A DNA stretch of 35,036 nt, taken from the NCBI GenBank assembly GCA_016218825.1, contig JACRCV010000031.1, forward strand, positions 1 through 35,036, read 5' to 3'. A model generated the notes under the pieces. That model saw only the letters and a program-made list of their open reading frames with translations, did not search any database and was not told where the DNA came from. A program made the translations under genes and the position numbers. Shown piece by piece: positions 8,097 through 16,880 of the stretch. This DNA comes from Deltaproteobacteria bacterium. GTDB taxonomy: Bacteria; Myxococcota; XYA12-FULL-58-9. Numbering within the stretch: the first letter of the stretch is position 1; each line of letters starts with the position of its first letter.

Positions 8097-8924
8097 ATGG
8101 CCTCAATTCCGCGGATCGTCCTCCTGCTCGTGGTTTGCATCGCGCCACGCCTCGCGGTCGGCGCGCCCTTCCCGCTCACGCTCACCACGTTGCCCTTCGA
8201 CAACCCGCAGGAGGAGAGCGCGGTGTTCTCGCTGCTCGGGCGCTACCTCGCCGACGCGCTCGGGCGACCGGTGGAGTTCGTCGCCGCGAAGTCGTACGAC
8301 GAGGCGACGCGGATGCTGTCTTCCGGCAAGGCCGACGTGGCGCTGTTCGGTGCCGTGGCCTACGTCAAGGCCCGGCGCCAGGGTCAGGTGCGCGCCATCC
8401 TGCGCTCGATCCGCAACCACCGTCCGACCTACGACGGCGTCGTCATCGTCAAGCGCGGCTCAGGCATCGAGTCCCTCGCCGACCTGAAGGGTCACAGCTT
8501 TGCCTGGGTCGACCCGTTCTCCGGCGCCGGTTATCTCTATCCGCGCATCCTCCTCAAGGGCGCCGGGATCGTCCCCGACCGCGATCTGAAGGCCACCTTC
8601 GTCGGCAGTCACAAGCAAGTGGTGCAGAAGGTCGCGAGCGGCGAGGTCGACGCCGGAGCGTGCTTCGCCGGCGCCGAGGAGATGCTCACCGATCCGAGCG
8701 CCGTCGTCGCCATCGGCCGCACCGAGCCGGTGCCGGGTGAGCCGGTGGTGGTGCGCCCCGGGCTCGGGAGCGAGTTGGTGAAGAAGCTGCGCTCGGCGCT
8801 GATGGAGATGGCGACCGTCGAGGCGGCCGCGCCCTTCTTCCGCTTCGCCGAGATTGATGGCTTCGTGCCGGCGGTGGATGCCGACTACGATCGGGTCGAC
8901 GAGCTGCTCCGGCAGCTGCAGTGA
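8097..8924 (+). CDS. PhnD-like phosphate/phosphonate-type substrate-binding protein
   Basis: This 275-residue secreted binding protein begins with a signal peptide (IVLLLVVCIAPRLAVGA). The two-lobed fold is recognisable from LGRPVEFVAAKSYDEATRML, KADVALFGAVAYV, LADLKGHSFAWVDPFSGAGYLYP and the C-terminal FVGSHKQVVQKVASGEVDAG. These are features of the PhnD/PtxB-type family that binds phosphonates, phosphite or related anions. No ABC permease or ATPase gene follows. Instead the stop is 3 nt before an FHA-domain gene, so the protein may supply a signal rather than import a nutrient. The ligand cannot be predicted. A promoter ends 6 nt before the ATG. Confidence 0.88.
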   Translation: MASIPRIVLLLVVCIAPRLAVGAPFPLTLTTLPFDNPQEESAVFSLLGRYLADALGRPVEFVAAKSYDEATRMLSSGKADVALFGAVAYVKARRQGQVRAILRSIRNHRPTYDGVVIVKRGSGIESLADLKGHSFAWVDPFSGAGYLYPRILLKGAGIVPDRDLKATFVGSHKQVVQKVASGEVDAGACFAGAEEMLTDPSAVVAIGRTEPVPGEPVVVRPGLGSELVKKLRSALMEMATVEAAAPFFRFAEIDGFVPAVDADYDRVDELLRQLQ

Positions 8925-8927
8925 ACC

Positions 8928-11324
8928 ATGAGCGGACGGCGAGACAAAGCGGGGAGCGGCGCGCCCGAGCCGTCGGAGCAAGACGATCTCTCGGACACCG
9001 ACCCGTCGGCGAGCGCGCCCGAGTCGGCGGCGTCACAGAGCACGCGGCCGCTGCGGGCGGCGCCGTCGTCCACCGCGGATGCGCCGCGGCACGACGCTCC
9101 GATGGTGGACGACGCCTGGTCGACGAGCAACCCCGAGATCGAGGGTGACGCCGCGCCGGTCGAACACACCTACATCGAGCCGACCCCGGCCGCCACCGAC
9201 CGAACCGGCCAGGACGCGCCACGGCTGGCGAAGGATGCGGTCGCCGGCGTTCGCAGCGACAGCCAGCCCGGGTTCGACGTCTCCGCCGAGGTGTTGAACC
9301 CGGTGGCGGTCGCCGAGGCGCCGGTCGCGGATCTGGACGGCATCGGCCCGGCGTTCCCCGACCCTGAAGAAGCGGGCCCGGTGGTCGTTCGGAGAGACGT
9401 CGACGGTGCCGGCGGTGATGCGCGGCCGGCTCCGGCGCGGGCGAGCGAGGTGCCGACCTCGGCGCGCCCCGGGCTCGAGTCGGTCGCCGACGCCGCGATG
9501 GCCCGCGCCCAGAACGCCGGTCGGCTGGCGGCGGACGACGGCTGGGCCGACTTCAAGGACGGCAGCGGCGGCTGGAAGAGCCTGTCGGGCGAGAGCCAGC
9601 TGGCGCCCAAGCCCAAGGCGCTGAGCGGCCCGCAGTACACCCGCCGTGACACCAACGTCTACAAGCTCGGCAAGGCGGTGAAGGCGGAGGAAGGGGCGCG
9701 GCTGGTGGGCACTGCGGGCAAAGACACCGGCCGCGAGTTCGCGATCAGCGAGCGCGAGATCGCGATCGGTCGCGGACCGAGCAACGCGGTCGTCCTCGGC
9801 GACAGCTCGGTGTCGCGCGAGCACGCCCGCCTGCTGCACGAGGGCGACAACTACATCCTCGTCGATCTCCGCTCCGCCAACGGCACCTTCGTCAACGGCC
9901 AACGGGTGGACCGCGCGCGGTTGCGCAGCGGCGACGAGGTCGGCTTCGGGAGCTCGCGCTTCCGTTTCCTCGAGATCGGCGACGTCTTCAAGCCGGTGGA
10001 CGCGAGCGGCGCTCCGGTGTTGCCGGGCGCCAAGGCCGGCGTCTGGCTGCAGCTGCGGCAGAGCCCGCACTTCAGGAGCGTGCTGGTGAGCGCCCTGATC
10101 TTGGCGTTCACCCTGATCGTCACCGCGGTGATCCTGGTGGTGCGCGCCAACAGCTCCGGCGGCCGCCCGCGGCGCGACACTATCTTTCGCTACTATCTCC
10201 AGGGGGTCGAGGCCTTCAAGCGGCGCCAGTGGAGCGACGCCGAGGCGCAGTTCAAGATCATCGTCGGGCTGGATCCGAGCCACGCGCGCGGCCAGCAGTA
10301 CCTCCAGGAGTTGGCGCGCGAGAAGGAGCTGGCGCTGCAGCTGCAGGCGGCGCGGACCAGCGTTCAGGCGGGTGACCTCGCCCAGGGGTACGCGCAGGCG
10401 TCGGGGATCACCGACTCGGTTTACACCCCGGAGGCGGCCGAGCTGTTGCGGGGCGTCGACGCCGAGCTCGACCTGCGGGTGTCGCGGGCGAAGGGCGCGC
10501 TCGAAACGTCGCAGCCGGCCGTGGCGTTGAAGCTCCTGGACGGCGTCGAGAGTGTCCGGCCGGGCCGGCCGGACGTCGCGGCGCTCAGGGATCGGGCGCG
10601 CGCCGCGACCGGCGCGCCGGCGGCACCGGCGCCGAGCCCCGACAAGCCCGAGCCGGCCGGGCGACGCACCGGCGGCCGGACGGTCGACGACGACAATCGG
10701 GGGGCGGCCAAAGAGGCCGACGCCGGCGATGATGAGCCCGCGTCGCCGAAGCGGCAGGGCTTCGGCTCCGGGGTTACCGCGCGGGCGACGGCGGCGTTCG
10801 CGTCGGGCGACCCGGCGCTGGCGATGCGGATCCTGGAGGCGGCGGCCGACAACCGCGACGTCCAGGTGTTGAAGAACAAGATCCTGCGCTTTCAGAAGGT
10901 GTACGACGGCGCCAAAGAGGAGCACCGCGCCAAGCGCGCCGACGCGGCGATCAAAGAGCTCAAGCAGGCCAAGGCCTTCGAGGCCAAGATCACCGGCGGC
11001 GACTCCGACCTCGTCGAGGAGATCGATCGCAAGATCGCCGACATGTACTACGTCCAGGGAATGGCGAGCTATCTGGCCGGCCGCTATCCGGACGCCTACC
11101 GCGAGCTGAAGACCGCGTTGTCGTTCGACAGCGGCCACCGGCCGTCGCAGAAGAAGCTCGACGATCTGGCCGACAAGGCCAAGGAGATCTTCGACGACGG
11201 CGCCCGGGCGCAGGCGTCGGACGTCGCCAAGGCCAAAGAGCGCTTCCGGTTGGTGTTGCAGATCGTGTCGCCGGCCACCGACACCTACCGGAAGGCCAGG
11301 GAACGGCTCGACGCGTTGCCGTGA
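8928..11324 (+). CDS. FHA-domain, single-pass membrane protein with TPR-like C-terminal region
   Basis: The 798-residue product begins with a long acidic, Ala/Pro-rich disordered region (residues 1 to about 240). An FHA domain (about 258-350) carries the phosphothreonine-binding signatures GRGPSNAV, SREHARLL and NGTFVNGQ. A membrane helix follows at about 384-406 (ALILAFTLIVTAVILVV). The rest is alpha-helical with TPR-like pairs (FRYYLQGVEAFKRRQWSDA, YYVQGMASYLAGRYPDAYR) split by a low-complexity segment near 560-610. It probably recruits a phosphorylated partner at the membrane while the TPR part binds another protein on the far side. Its start is 3 nt after the binding-protein stop. The Ser/Thr kinase at 14866 is a plausible source of the phosphosignal, by inference. 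Confidence 0.9.
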   Translation: MSGRRDKAGSGAPEPSEQDDLSDTDPSASAPESAASQSTRPLRAAPSSTADAPRHDAPMVDDAWSTSNPEIEGDAAPVEHTYIEPTPAATDRTGQDAPRLAKDAVAGVRSDSQPGFDVSAEVLNPVAVAEAPVADLDGIGPAFPDPEEAGPVVVRRDVDGAGGDARPAPARASEVPTSARPGLESVADAAMARAQNAGRLAADDGWADFKDGSGGWKSLSGESQLAPKPKALSGPQYTRRDTNVYKLGKAVKAEEGARLVGTAGKDTGREFAISEREIAIGRGPSNAVVLGDSSVSREHARLLHEGDNYILVDLRSANGTFVNGQRVDRARLRSGDEVGFGSSRFRFLEIGDVFKPVDASGAPVLPGAKAGVWLQLRQSPHFRSVLVSALILAFTLIVTAVILVVRANSSGGRPRRDTIFRYYLQGVEAFKRRQWSDAEAQFKIIVGLDPSHARGQQYLQELAREKELALQLQAARTSVQAGDLAQGYAQASGITDSVYTPEAAELLRGVDAELDLRVSRAKGALETSQPAVALKLLDGVESVRPGRPDVAALRDRARAATGAPAAPAPSPDKPEPAGRRTGGRTVDDDNRGAAKEADAGDDEPASPKRQGFGSGVTARATAAFASGDPALAMRILEAAADNRDVQVLKNKILRFQKVYDGAKEEHRAKRADAAIKELKQAKAFEAKITGGDSDLVEEIDRKIADMYYVQGMASYLAGRYPDAYRELKTALSFDSGHRPSQKKLDDLADKAKEIFDDGARAQASDVAKAKERFRLVLQIVSPATDTYRKARERLDALP

Positions 11325-11344
11325 CACCACGCCCATGTTAGCGT
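11316..11344 (+). promoter_or_regulatory. internal promoter of the sigma-factor gene, overlapping the FHA gene end
   Basis: TTGCCG (11316-11321) and TAGCGT (11339-11344) are 17 bp apart, with a TG one base before the -10. The -10 ends 7 nt before the ATG at 11352, again giving an almost leaderless message. The same TAGCGT hexamer precedes the aminopeptidase gene at 33409. Confidence 0.42.
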
Positions 11345-11351
11345 CGCCGCG

Positions 11352-11963
11352 ATGGCGCCGACTGATCAGACGGCCCCGGCGGCGACCGACCAGGACCTGC
11401 TGAGCGTCGCCCGGCGGGGTGACTACGCCGCGTTCGAAGAGATCGTCCGGCGCTATCAGGACCGCGTCTATCGGCTCGGGCTCGGGATGACGAGTCAGCC
11501 CGCCGAGGCCGAAGAGGTGGTCCAAGATACCTTCCTGAGCATCTTCCGCGGCCTCGCCAGTTTTCGCGGCGACGCCAGCCTGTCGAGCTGGATCTTTCGC
11601 GTCGCGGCCAACGCCTCGCTGATGGTGCTCCGGCGGCAACGCCGCAAGCCGCACCTGTCGCTAGAAGACACCCGGCCCGACTACGCCGACGATGGCGGCG
11701 GCAGGGTGCGGATGCCGGGCGCCTGGGTCGGCGAGCCCGACGAGATGATCCTGAGCGGCGAGCTCAAGGGGCTCATCGAGGCCGCGATCACCGGGTTGCC
11801 GGAGAAGTATCGCCTGGTGCTGCTGCTCAAGGACGTCGAGGGTCTGTCGAACGACGAGGTCGCACAGACGCTCGGTCTCACCGTACCGACCGTCAAGGCC
11901 CGCCTGCACCGCTCCCGTCTCATTGTGCGCGAGCAGCTCGATGATTATTTCAACAAGCGCTGA
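11352..11963 (+). CDS. ECF-family RNA polymerase sigma factor
   Basis: This 203-residue RpoE-like sigma-70 factor has region 2 at about 25-98: RRYQDRVYRLGLGM, then AEEVVQDTFLSIFRGLASF and SSWIFRVAANASL. Region 4 at about 140-195 has LPEKYRLVLLLKDVEGLSNDE and the helix-turn-helix VPTVKARLHRSR. Such factors redirect RNA polymerase to stress or envelope regulons. A small zinc-type anti-sigma gene follows after 56 nt, the usual pairing. There is no ribosome site; a promoter-like pair ends 7 nt before the ATG. Its target promoters are unknown. Confidence 0.95.
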   Translation: MAPTDQTAPAATDQDLLSVARRGDYAAFEEIVRRYQDRVYRLGLGMTSQPAEAEEVVQDTFLSIFRGLASFRGDASLSSWIFRVAANASLMVLRRQRRKPHLSLEDTRPDYADDGGGRVRMPGAWVGEPDEMILSGELKGLIEAAITGLPEKYRLVLLLKDVEGLSNDEVAQTLGLTVPTVKARLHRSRLIVREQLDDYFNKR

Positions 11964-12019
11964 CTCGCGGCCGGCACAAGGGAGGCCGCGGGGGACAGCG
12001 TGAGGGGATAGGGCTCAGG

Positions 12020-12307
12020 ATGGCAATCGGCGCGAGCGGATCGACGGGGCACAGCTGTCGCGATGCAGCGGATGCGCTCTTTGGCTTCTTGGATCGCTCG
12101 CTCTGCCCCGAGGTGCGAGACGAGGTGCGGGTCCACTTCGAGCGCTGCCCACCCTGCGTCCATCTTCTCGACAGCTACCGCAAGACCATCTCGCTGTGTC
12201 GCCGGGCGCTCTCTGCGCCGGTGCCGCCGGAGACCCGGGGGCGGCTCGCGACGCGACTGCGCCAGATGACCGCCAACGTGCCCGGAAGCCGCAGCAAAAG
12301 CGGTTGA
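12020..12307 (+). CDS. small zinc-binding anti-sigma factor
   Basis: The 95-residue soluble protein has the zinc anti-sigma pattern: His11/Cys13 near the start, then His39-x3-Cys43-x2-Cys46 (HFERCPPC), followed by a helix (LLDSYRKTISLCRRAL). It has no membrane helix. Position after the ECF sigma gene on the same strand makes it the likely partner that binds and silences that factor. As a soluble zinc protein it may respond to redox or zinc state, as in ZAS-type anti-sigma factors; this is inferred from the motif only. The remaining 35 residues are basic and unstructured. A perfect TTGACA overlaps its stop codon and may drive the next gene. Confidence 0.85.
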   Translation: MAIGASGSTGHSCRDAADALFGFLDRSLCPEVRDEVRVHFERCPPCVHLLDSYRKTISLCRRALSAPVPPETRGRLATRLRQMTANVPGSRSKSG

Positions 12308-12333
12308 CAGCGCCGGCCTCTGGCGTCGAGAAT
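12304..12333 (+). promoter_or_regulatory. promoter of the HAMP-type receptor gene
   Basis: A perfect TTGACA (12304-12309) overlaps the TGA of the anti-sigma gene. GAGAAT (12328-12333) lies 18 bp downstream. Predicted transcription starts near 12340, giving a leader of about 33 nt before the ATG at 12373. Confidence 0.45.
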
Positions 12334-12372
12334 CCCGCCGTCGGCGCCACTCGGCCCGCGATTACGAGACCT

Positions 12373-14739
12373 ATGCTGCCACGATTGATCGCCATTCCTT
12401 TGAGCGCTCTGCTCCTCGCTGGCGTCGGCCGGTTCGTTCTGAAGGGCGTCGCCGCGCAGGGCGGCCGAGCGTTGGAGGCGACCCGGGAGCTGGTCAAGGC
12501 CGGCGCGGCCCAGATCGAGTTTGATCTCCACCAACAGGGGAGAGAGCTGTCGACCGACGCCGAGCGCTTCGCCGGCGACCAGGCGCTCGCCGCCGATCTG
12601 AAGGGCCTCGCCGCGGTGCTGGCCATCAGCCCGCCGTCCGGCAAGGTTCCGGAGCGGCTGCGGGCGCGAATCGAGGCCCTGAAGAACAAGCTCTTGGAGC
12701 AGGTCGCGGTCCTCAAAGAGCAGAAGCCGCACCTGGCCGCGGTCACCGTGGTCGACGGCGACGGCGTGGTGTTGCTCTCCGATTCGAGCATCTTCAAGAT
12801 CGGGGATCGCCTCGCGGCGCCCAAGGCCGAAGAGGAAGAGGAGGCGACCGCGGTGGAGGGCGGCGACGTCGATCGGCCCGCGGACGGGACCGCGACCGCG
12901 CCGCCGCCGAGCCCGCCGAAGCCGGTCGGCAAGGGCGGCTTCGTGCTGACGGCGCTCGACGACGAGGTCCAGCAGGTCACCGCGGTCGAGGCCGGCCACG
13001 TGGTCTGGTACGGAGCAGCCCCGGTGGCGTTGCGAGGCACCACGGTGGGCGCCGTCATCCTCGAGGCCAAGCTCACGAGTCTGCCGCGGGTGACCGGCAC
13101 CGACGCGCTGTTGGCCGTCGGCGACACCGTGACGCTGGGCAAGGCGCCGAAGGGCTTCGAGCTCGCGGCGCTCGGCGACACCGATCAACCGCACCTGCTC
13201 GTCGAGCATCGAGTGCTGGCGAAGGTCCCGGGCCTGGGCGAGGTCGGTGCCGGGCCGTGGTATACCGAGCCGGCGACCATCGGCGTCTGGGCGGCACGCT
13301 TCGGCGTGCCCGGGGCGGCGGGCGTCCGCGGCCTGGTCTTCACCGACGTCACCGCCTTCTACAGTGAGCTGGCGAGCTTCCAGGTGTTGGTGCTGGTGTT
13401 CCTGGTCCTGTTGTTCGTGGTCCAGGTGCTGGCGCTGTCGTTTGTCGATTTTCCGCTGCGCCGCGGCGTGGAGCGGATCGCCGACTTTCTCGGGCGCATC
13501 AATCAAGGGAAGGGCGACGAACGCCAGCTGCCGGACCGCGCCTGGCCGCGGTCGCTTTCGCGGCTGGTCTTGCTGCTCAACAAGACCCTATTGCGAACCG
13601 CGGGCGCCGGCGTGGTCGCGTCGCTGCCGCGCTCCCCCACCTTGGACGACGTGCTCCAAGCGCATCGCAGCGAACCGGCGCCGGACGTCTCGGACTTCGA
13701 GTTCCGGGGCATCTCGGACGCCGGCTCTCTGGGGATCGGTCTGCAGCCGGGGTCGGCGGCTCCGGTCGCCACCGCGACGCCGGCCAAGAGCGCGCGACCA
13801 CCGGCGTCCCCGGAGCCCGAGGCGGCGACGTTGGGGACCCAGGCCCCGGACGATCGGCGCGCCACCGACGAGATGCCGGCGGTGACGGCGCCCGACGTGG
13901 CGTCTGCGGCCGCCGCCGAGGCCGGGCTCGAGGACCTCGTCGAGGCCGAGCCGATGCCTGCCGACCTGAACGAGGCGCCGGCCCCCGAGCCCGTGGGCCC
14001 GGTAACCGCGGACGTCCCGGCATTCGTCGGGCCGGGGGCGCCGGTCGCTGCGGCCGCCCCGGTGCTGGACAAGGTGCCCGCGGTCACCGCCGCGGTGAGC
14101 GCGGTGCTGTCGGATGCCGACTTCGCGCCGCAGCCGCCGGCGGCCGAGGCCGCGGTGCAGGCGCCGGCCGGGCGTGGGGCGCAGCTCGGAGACCTGCTCG
14201 ACGAGTTCGCCACCGACGCGACGACGATGATGCAGCTGTCGCCGCAGCTGATGGCGGCGATGCGCGAGATGGCCAGCCCCGCAGCGGCGGCGAGCCCGAA
14301 TGCTTCCTCGGCCGCGGCCGGCGCTGTGGCGGCGAGCGGCGGTGACGAAGCGTTGGCGGCGCTCGCCAACGAGATGGCGGCGGCGAACGCGCCGGACGTG
14401 CGGCCGGCCCCGCCCCCGGCGACCGCGCCGACGTTTGATGCCGGGAAGACCAACGTGATGCCGCTGGCGATGGCGAAGGAGCTGGCGGCGAGGGTCGCGG
14501 CCGATGGGGCGGCGCCGGCCGCGCCGGCAACCGCCCATTATCGCGAGGTTTTCCAGGAGTTCGTCGAGACCCGCAAGAAATGCGGCGAGAACGCGACCGA
14601 TCTGACCTTCGAGAAGTTCGTCGCCAAGCTCGACAAGAGCAAAGAGGCGGTGATCGCCAAGCATCAGTGCAGCGACGTGCGGTTCCAGGTGTACGTGAAG
14701 GACGGCAAGGCGGCCCTGAAGGCGCTGCCGGCGCGTTAG
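12373..14739 (+). CDS. membrane receptor with HAMP-like linker and MXAN_5187-type C-terminal domain
   Basis: The ATG at 12373 is chosen because it begins a membrane helix (LPRLIAIPLSALLLAGVG). Upstream in-frame codons read as low-quality sequence overlapping the anti-sigma gene. The product has 788 residues. An extracytoplasmic region (about 25-335) contains a Cache-like stretch (HLAAVTVVDGDGVVLLSD). A second helix (about 335-358) leads into a HAMP-like linker (DFPLRRGVERIADFLGRIN). Residues about 405-720 are Ala/Pro/Glu-rich and disordered. The last 65 residues (FQEFVETRKKCGENATDLTF, then KHQCSDVRFQVYVKDGKAAL) resemble the C-terminal domain of Myxococcus MXAN_5187-like proteins, from memory of that family. 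There is no kinase, cyclase or methyl-accepting output, so signalling must go through partners. The kinase gene follows after 126 nt. Confidence 0.78.
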   Translation: MLPRLIAIPLSALLLAGVGRFVLKGVAAQGGRALEATRELVKAGAAQIEFDLHQQGRELSTDAERFAGDQALAADLKGLAAVLAISPPSGKVPERLRARIEALKNKLLEQVAVLKEQKPHLAAVTVVDGDGVVLLSDSSIFKIGDRLAAPKAEEEEEATAVEGGDVDRPADGTATAPPPSPPKPVGKGGFVLTALDDEVQQVTAVEAGHVVWYGAAPVALRGTTVGAVILEAKLTSLPRVTGTDALLAVGDTVTLGKAPKGFELAALGDTDQPHLLVEHRVLAKVPGLGEVGAGPWYTEPATIGVWAARFGVPGAAGVRGLVFTDVTAFYSELASFQVLVLVFLVLLFVVQVLALSFVDFPLRRGVERIADFLGRINQGKGDERQLPDRAWPRSLSRLVLLLNKTLLRTAGAGVVASLPRSPTLDDVLQAHRSEPAPDVSDFEFRGISDAGSLGIGLQPGSAAPVATATPAKSARPPASPEPEAATLGTQAPDDRRATDEMPAVTAPDVASAAAAEAGLEDLVEAEPMPADLNEAPAPEPVGPVTADVPAFVGPGAPVAAAAPVLDKVPAVTAAVSAVLSDADFAPQPPAAEAAVQAPAGRGAQLGDLLDEFATDATTMMQLSPQLMAAMREMASPAAAASPNASSAAAGAVAASGGDEALAALANEMAAANAPDVRPAPPPATAPTFDAGKTNVMPLAMAKELAARVAADGAAPAAPATAHYREVFQEFVETRKKCGENATDLTFEKFVAKLDKSKEAVIAKHQCSDVRFQVYVKDGKAALKALPAR

Positions 14740-14778
14740 GCGCGCTCGACGCCGCGAGACTGACACCGAACGCATCCC

Positions 14779-14807
14779 TTGAGCGTGCCGGAGCGCGCGT
14801 GTACGCT
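14779..14807 (+). promoter_or_regulatory. promoter of the second Ser/Thr kinase gene
   Basis: TTGAGC (14779-14784), 17 bp, then TACGCT (14802-14807) preceded directly by TG. Transcription would start near 14814, about 52 nt before the ATG. Confidence 0.42.
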
Positions 14808-14865
14808 TGAGGACGGCGTGCGGCGCCAGGCTCATTCGTGAGCACCGGCCGCGCGCGGACGAACG

Positions 14866-16878
14866 ATGTCTTACAGCCACTTCCCCGTGCGTTTCGGCAA
14901 GTACATCTTGCTGGACCGGATCAACTCCGGCGGCATGGCCGAGGTGTATCGCGCGAAGGTGACCGGCGCCGAGAGCTTCGAGCGCCTGGTGGCCATCAAG
15001 TGCATGTTGCCGCAGCTCAACGAGGACCAGCAGTTCACGACGATGTTCATCGACGAGGCGAAGCTGGCGTCGCAGCTGTCGCACGCCAACATCGTCCAAA
15101 TCTACGAGCTCGGCCGGATCAACGACAACCTCTACATCGCGATGGAGCTGGTGAACGGCCGCGATCTGCGCCACATCATCAAGCGCCTGAACAGCACCAA
15201 GACCGCGATGCCCATCGGCTTCGCGTCCTATGTGATTCACCGGGCCGCGGAGGGGCTCGACTTCGCGCACCGCAAGATCGGCGTCAACGGCCAGCCGTTG
15301 AACCTGGTGCATCGCGACGTCAGCCCGCAGAACATCCTGGTGAGCTACGACGGCGAGGTGAAGGTCGTCGACTTCGGCATCGCCAAGGCCGCGGTGCGCG
15401 ACACCGAAACCCGCGCCGGCGTGCTCAAGGGCAAGTTCGCCTACATGGCGCCGGAGCAGGTCACCGGGGGCGCCATCGACCGGCGGGCGGACATCTTTGC
15501 CCTCGGCGCGGTGTTCTACGAGCTGTTGACCGGCAAGAAGCTGTTTCACGGCGAGAGCGACTTCTCCATCCTCGAGAAGGTGCGCTCGGCGAAGGCGCCG
15601 AACATGGCCGAGCTCTATCCGGGGCTCCCGGCCGAGGTCGACGCCGCGCTCAGGTCGGCGCTCGCCCCCGACGTCGGCACCCGCTTCGCGTGGGCCTCGG
15701 ACTTCGCCGAGGCGCTGGCGCCGCTGTTGATCGACAACCGCAACATCTTCGGCGCCAAGCAGGCCAAGGAGTTCATGCACGCCCTGTGCGCCGATGACAT
15801 CGACTTGTTGGGCGAGCAGCTGCGCCGCTATTCGGCGATCAGCGAAGACGACTGCGACGAGTCCAGCGAGCAGAAGCGCAAACCGCGCAGCTCGCAGATC
15901 TTCGAGACCCGCCTGGAAGCGATCGAGGTCGGGGCCGACGTGATCGCCGACGGCACCGACGTCGGCGGCGGCGAGCAAAAGACGAGCGTCTCGGGGACCC
16001 ACGAGCGCTCTCGATCTCACCCGGACGCGCGCCTTGTGGCCGCGACCGCGGACGGCGCCGGCGCCGAGGCGGCGTCCGGATGGACCGGGGTTGGCCCGGC
16101 TGCAGCCTTTGGTCTCGAGCTCTCGGACGCCACCGGGATGATGCCGGAGAGCGTGCGGCGGCCGCTGTCGCCGGAGGTCGGCGCGACCGCGATCGGGATC
16201 CCCCTGCGGCCGCAACCGTACGCCGAGATGCGCTCGGGATCATTCTCCGCGTCCCGCAGCCAAGCCGCCAGGAATGATCTGTCCTCGAATCGTGGCATGC
16301 TGACCGCGCTCGTCGTCGTGATCCTGCTGACCACCATGGTGGTCGTCGCGATCGTGGTGTCGAATCGGAGCTCGCGGCCGAGCGCCCGCGCTACCGCGGT
16401 CACCGAAGTGCCGCTCGCCATCGAGCAGGTCGCGGCGACGTCAAGGCCTCCTCCGGCGACGACCGTCAGCGCGCCGGCGACCCCTCCCGCCGCGCCCGCG
16501 CCCGCCCCGACGCCGGTCGAGGCCGCCGCGTCGGCCCCGACTCCGGTGGCCGCGACCGAAGGCGCGGTCGGTGACGCCGAGGACGACGACACGAGCGACG
16601 ACGGTGGTCACAAGAACGTCAAGAACAAGGGCACCACGAGCGCCAAGCACGGCTACGTCACCGTCAAGGCCAACGGGGTCAAGGCGGCGCGGGTGTACGT
16701 CAACGGCAAGGAAGCCGGCTACTCACCAGTGGTGTTCTACAAGGTGAAGCTGGGCAACAACAGCATCAAGATCGTCGAGGACGTCGACGGCGAGGCAGGG
16801 CGCGTGAAGGTGCTCGACGTCGTCGTGGTGCCGAGCCACACCCGCAAGGACCCCTTGAAGCTCGTCGTGTCGATGTAA
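14866..16878 (+). CDS. membrane Ser/Thr protein kinase with C-terminal PEGA-like domain
   Basis: This 670-residue kinase is a paralogue of the one at 1413-3824: both begin with FGKY(I/L)LL(D/E)R and share the HRDVSPQN loop. The catalytic domain (about 8-290) shows NSGGMAEVYRAK, VAIKCMLP, HRDVSPQN near residue 148, DFGIAKA near 168, APEQVTG and RRADIFALGAVFYELLTGK. A long linker leads to one membrane helix at about 477-497 (LVVVILLTTMVVVAIVV). A Pro/Ala-rich stalk and a single PEGA-like beta domain (about 600-668; ARVYVNGKEAG) follow outside the membrane. It closes the sigma/FHA cluster and is the only kinase there, so it is the natural candidate to phosphorylate the FHA protein's partner or the sigma/anti-sigma pair. 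Confidence 0.93.
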   Translation: MSYSHFPVRFGKYILLDRINSGGMAEVYRAKVTGAESFERLVAIKCMLPQLNEDQQFTTMFIDEAKLASQLSHANIVQIYELGRINDNLYIAMELVNGRDLRHIIKRLNSTKTAMPIGFASYVIHRAAEGLDFAHRKIGVNGQPLNLVHRDVSPQNILVSYDGEVKVVDFGIAKAAVRDTETRAGVLKGKFAYMAPEQVTGGAIDRRADIFALGAVFYELLTGKKLFHGESDFSILEKVRSAKAPNMAELYPGLPAEVDAALRSALAPDVGTRFAWASDFAEALAPLLIDNRNIFGAKQAKEFMHALCADDIDLLGEQLRRYSAISEDDCDESSEQKRKPRSSQIFETRLEAIEVGADVIADGTDVGGGEQKTSVSGTHERSRSHPDARLVAATADGAGAEAASGWTGVGPAAAFGLELSDATGMMPESVRRPLSPEVGATAIGIPLRPQPYAEMRSGSFSASRSQAARNDLSSNRGMLTALVVVILLTTMVVVAIVVSNRSSRPSARATAVTEVPLAIEQVAATSRPPPATTVSAPATPPAAPAPAPTPVEAAASAPTPVAATEGAVGDAEDDDTSDDGGHKNVKNKGTTSAKHGYVTVKANGVKAARVYVNGKEAGYSPVVFYKVKLGNNSIKIVEDVDGEAGRVKVLDVVVVPSHTRKDPLKLVVSM

Positions 16879-16880
16879 AG

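Noticed and set aside
9033-11654. An 873-codon minus-strand frame opposite the FHA gene
   Set aside because: It is an antisense shadow; the plus strand carries clear FHA motifs and a membrane helix.
13588-16215. An 875-codon minus-strand frame across the receptor and kinase genes
   Set aside because: It is the antisense of two well-supported genes; its composition is Arg/Asp/Gly/His-rich without recognisable domains.
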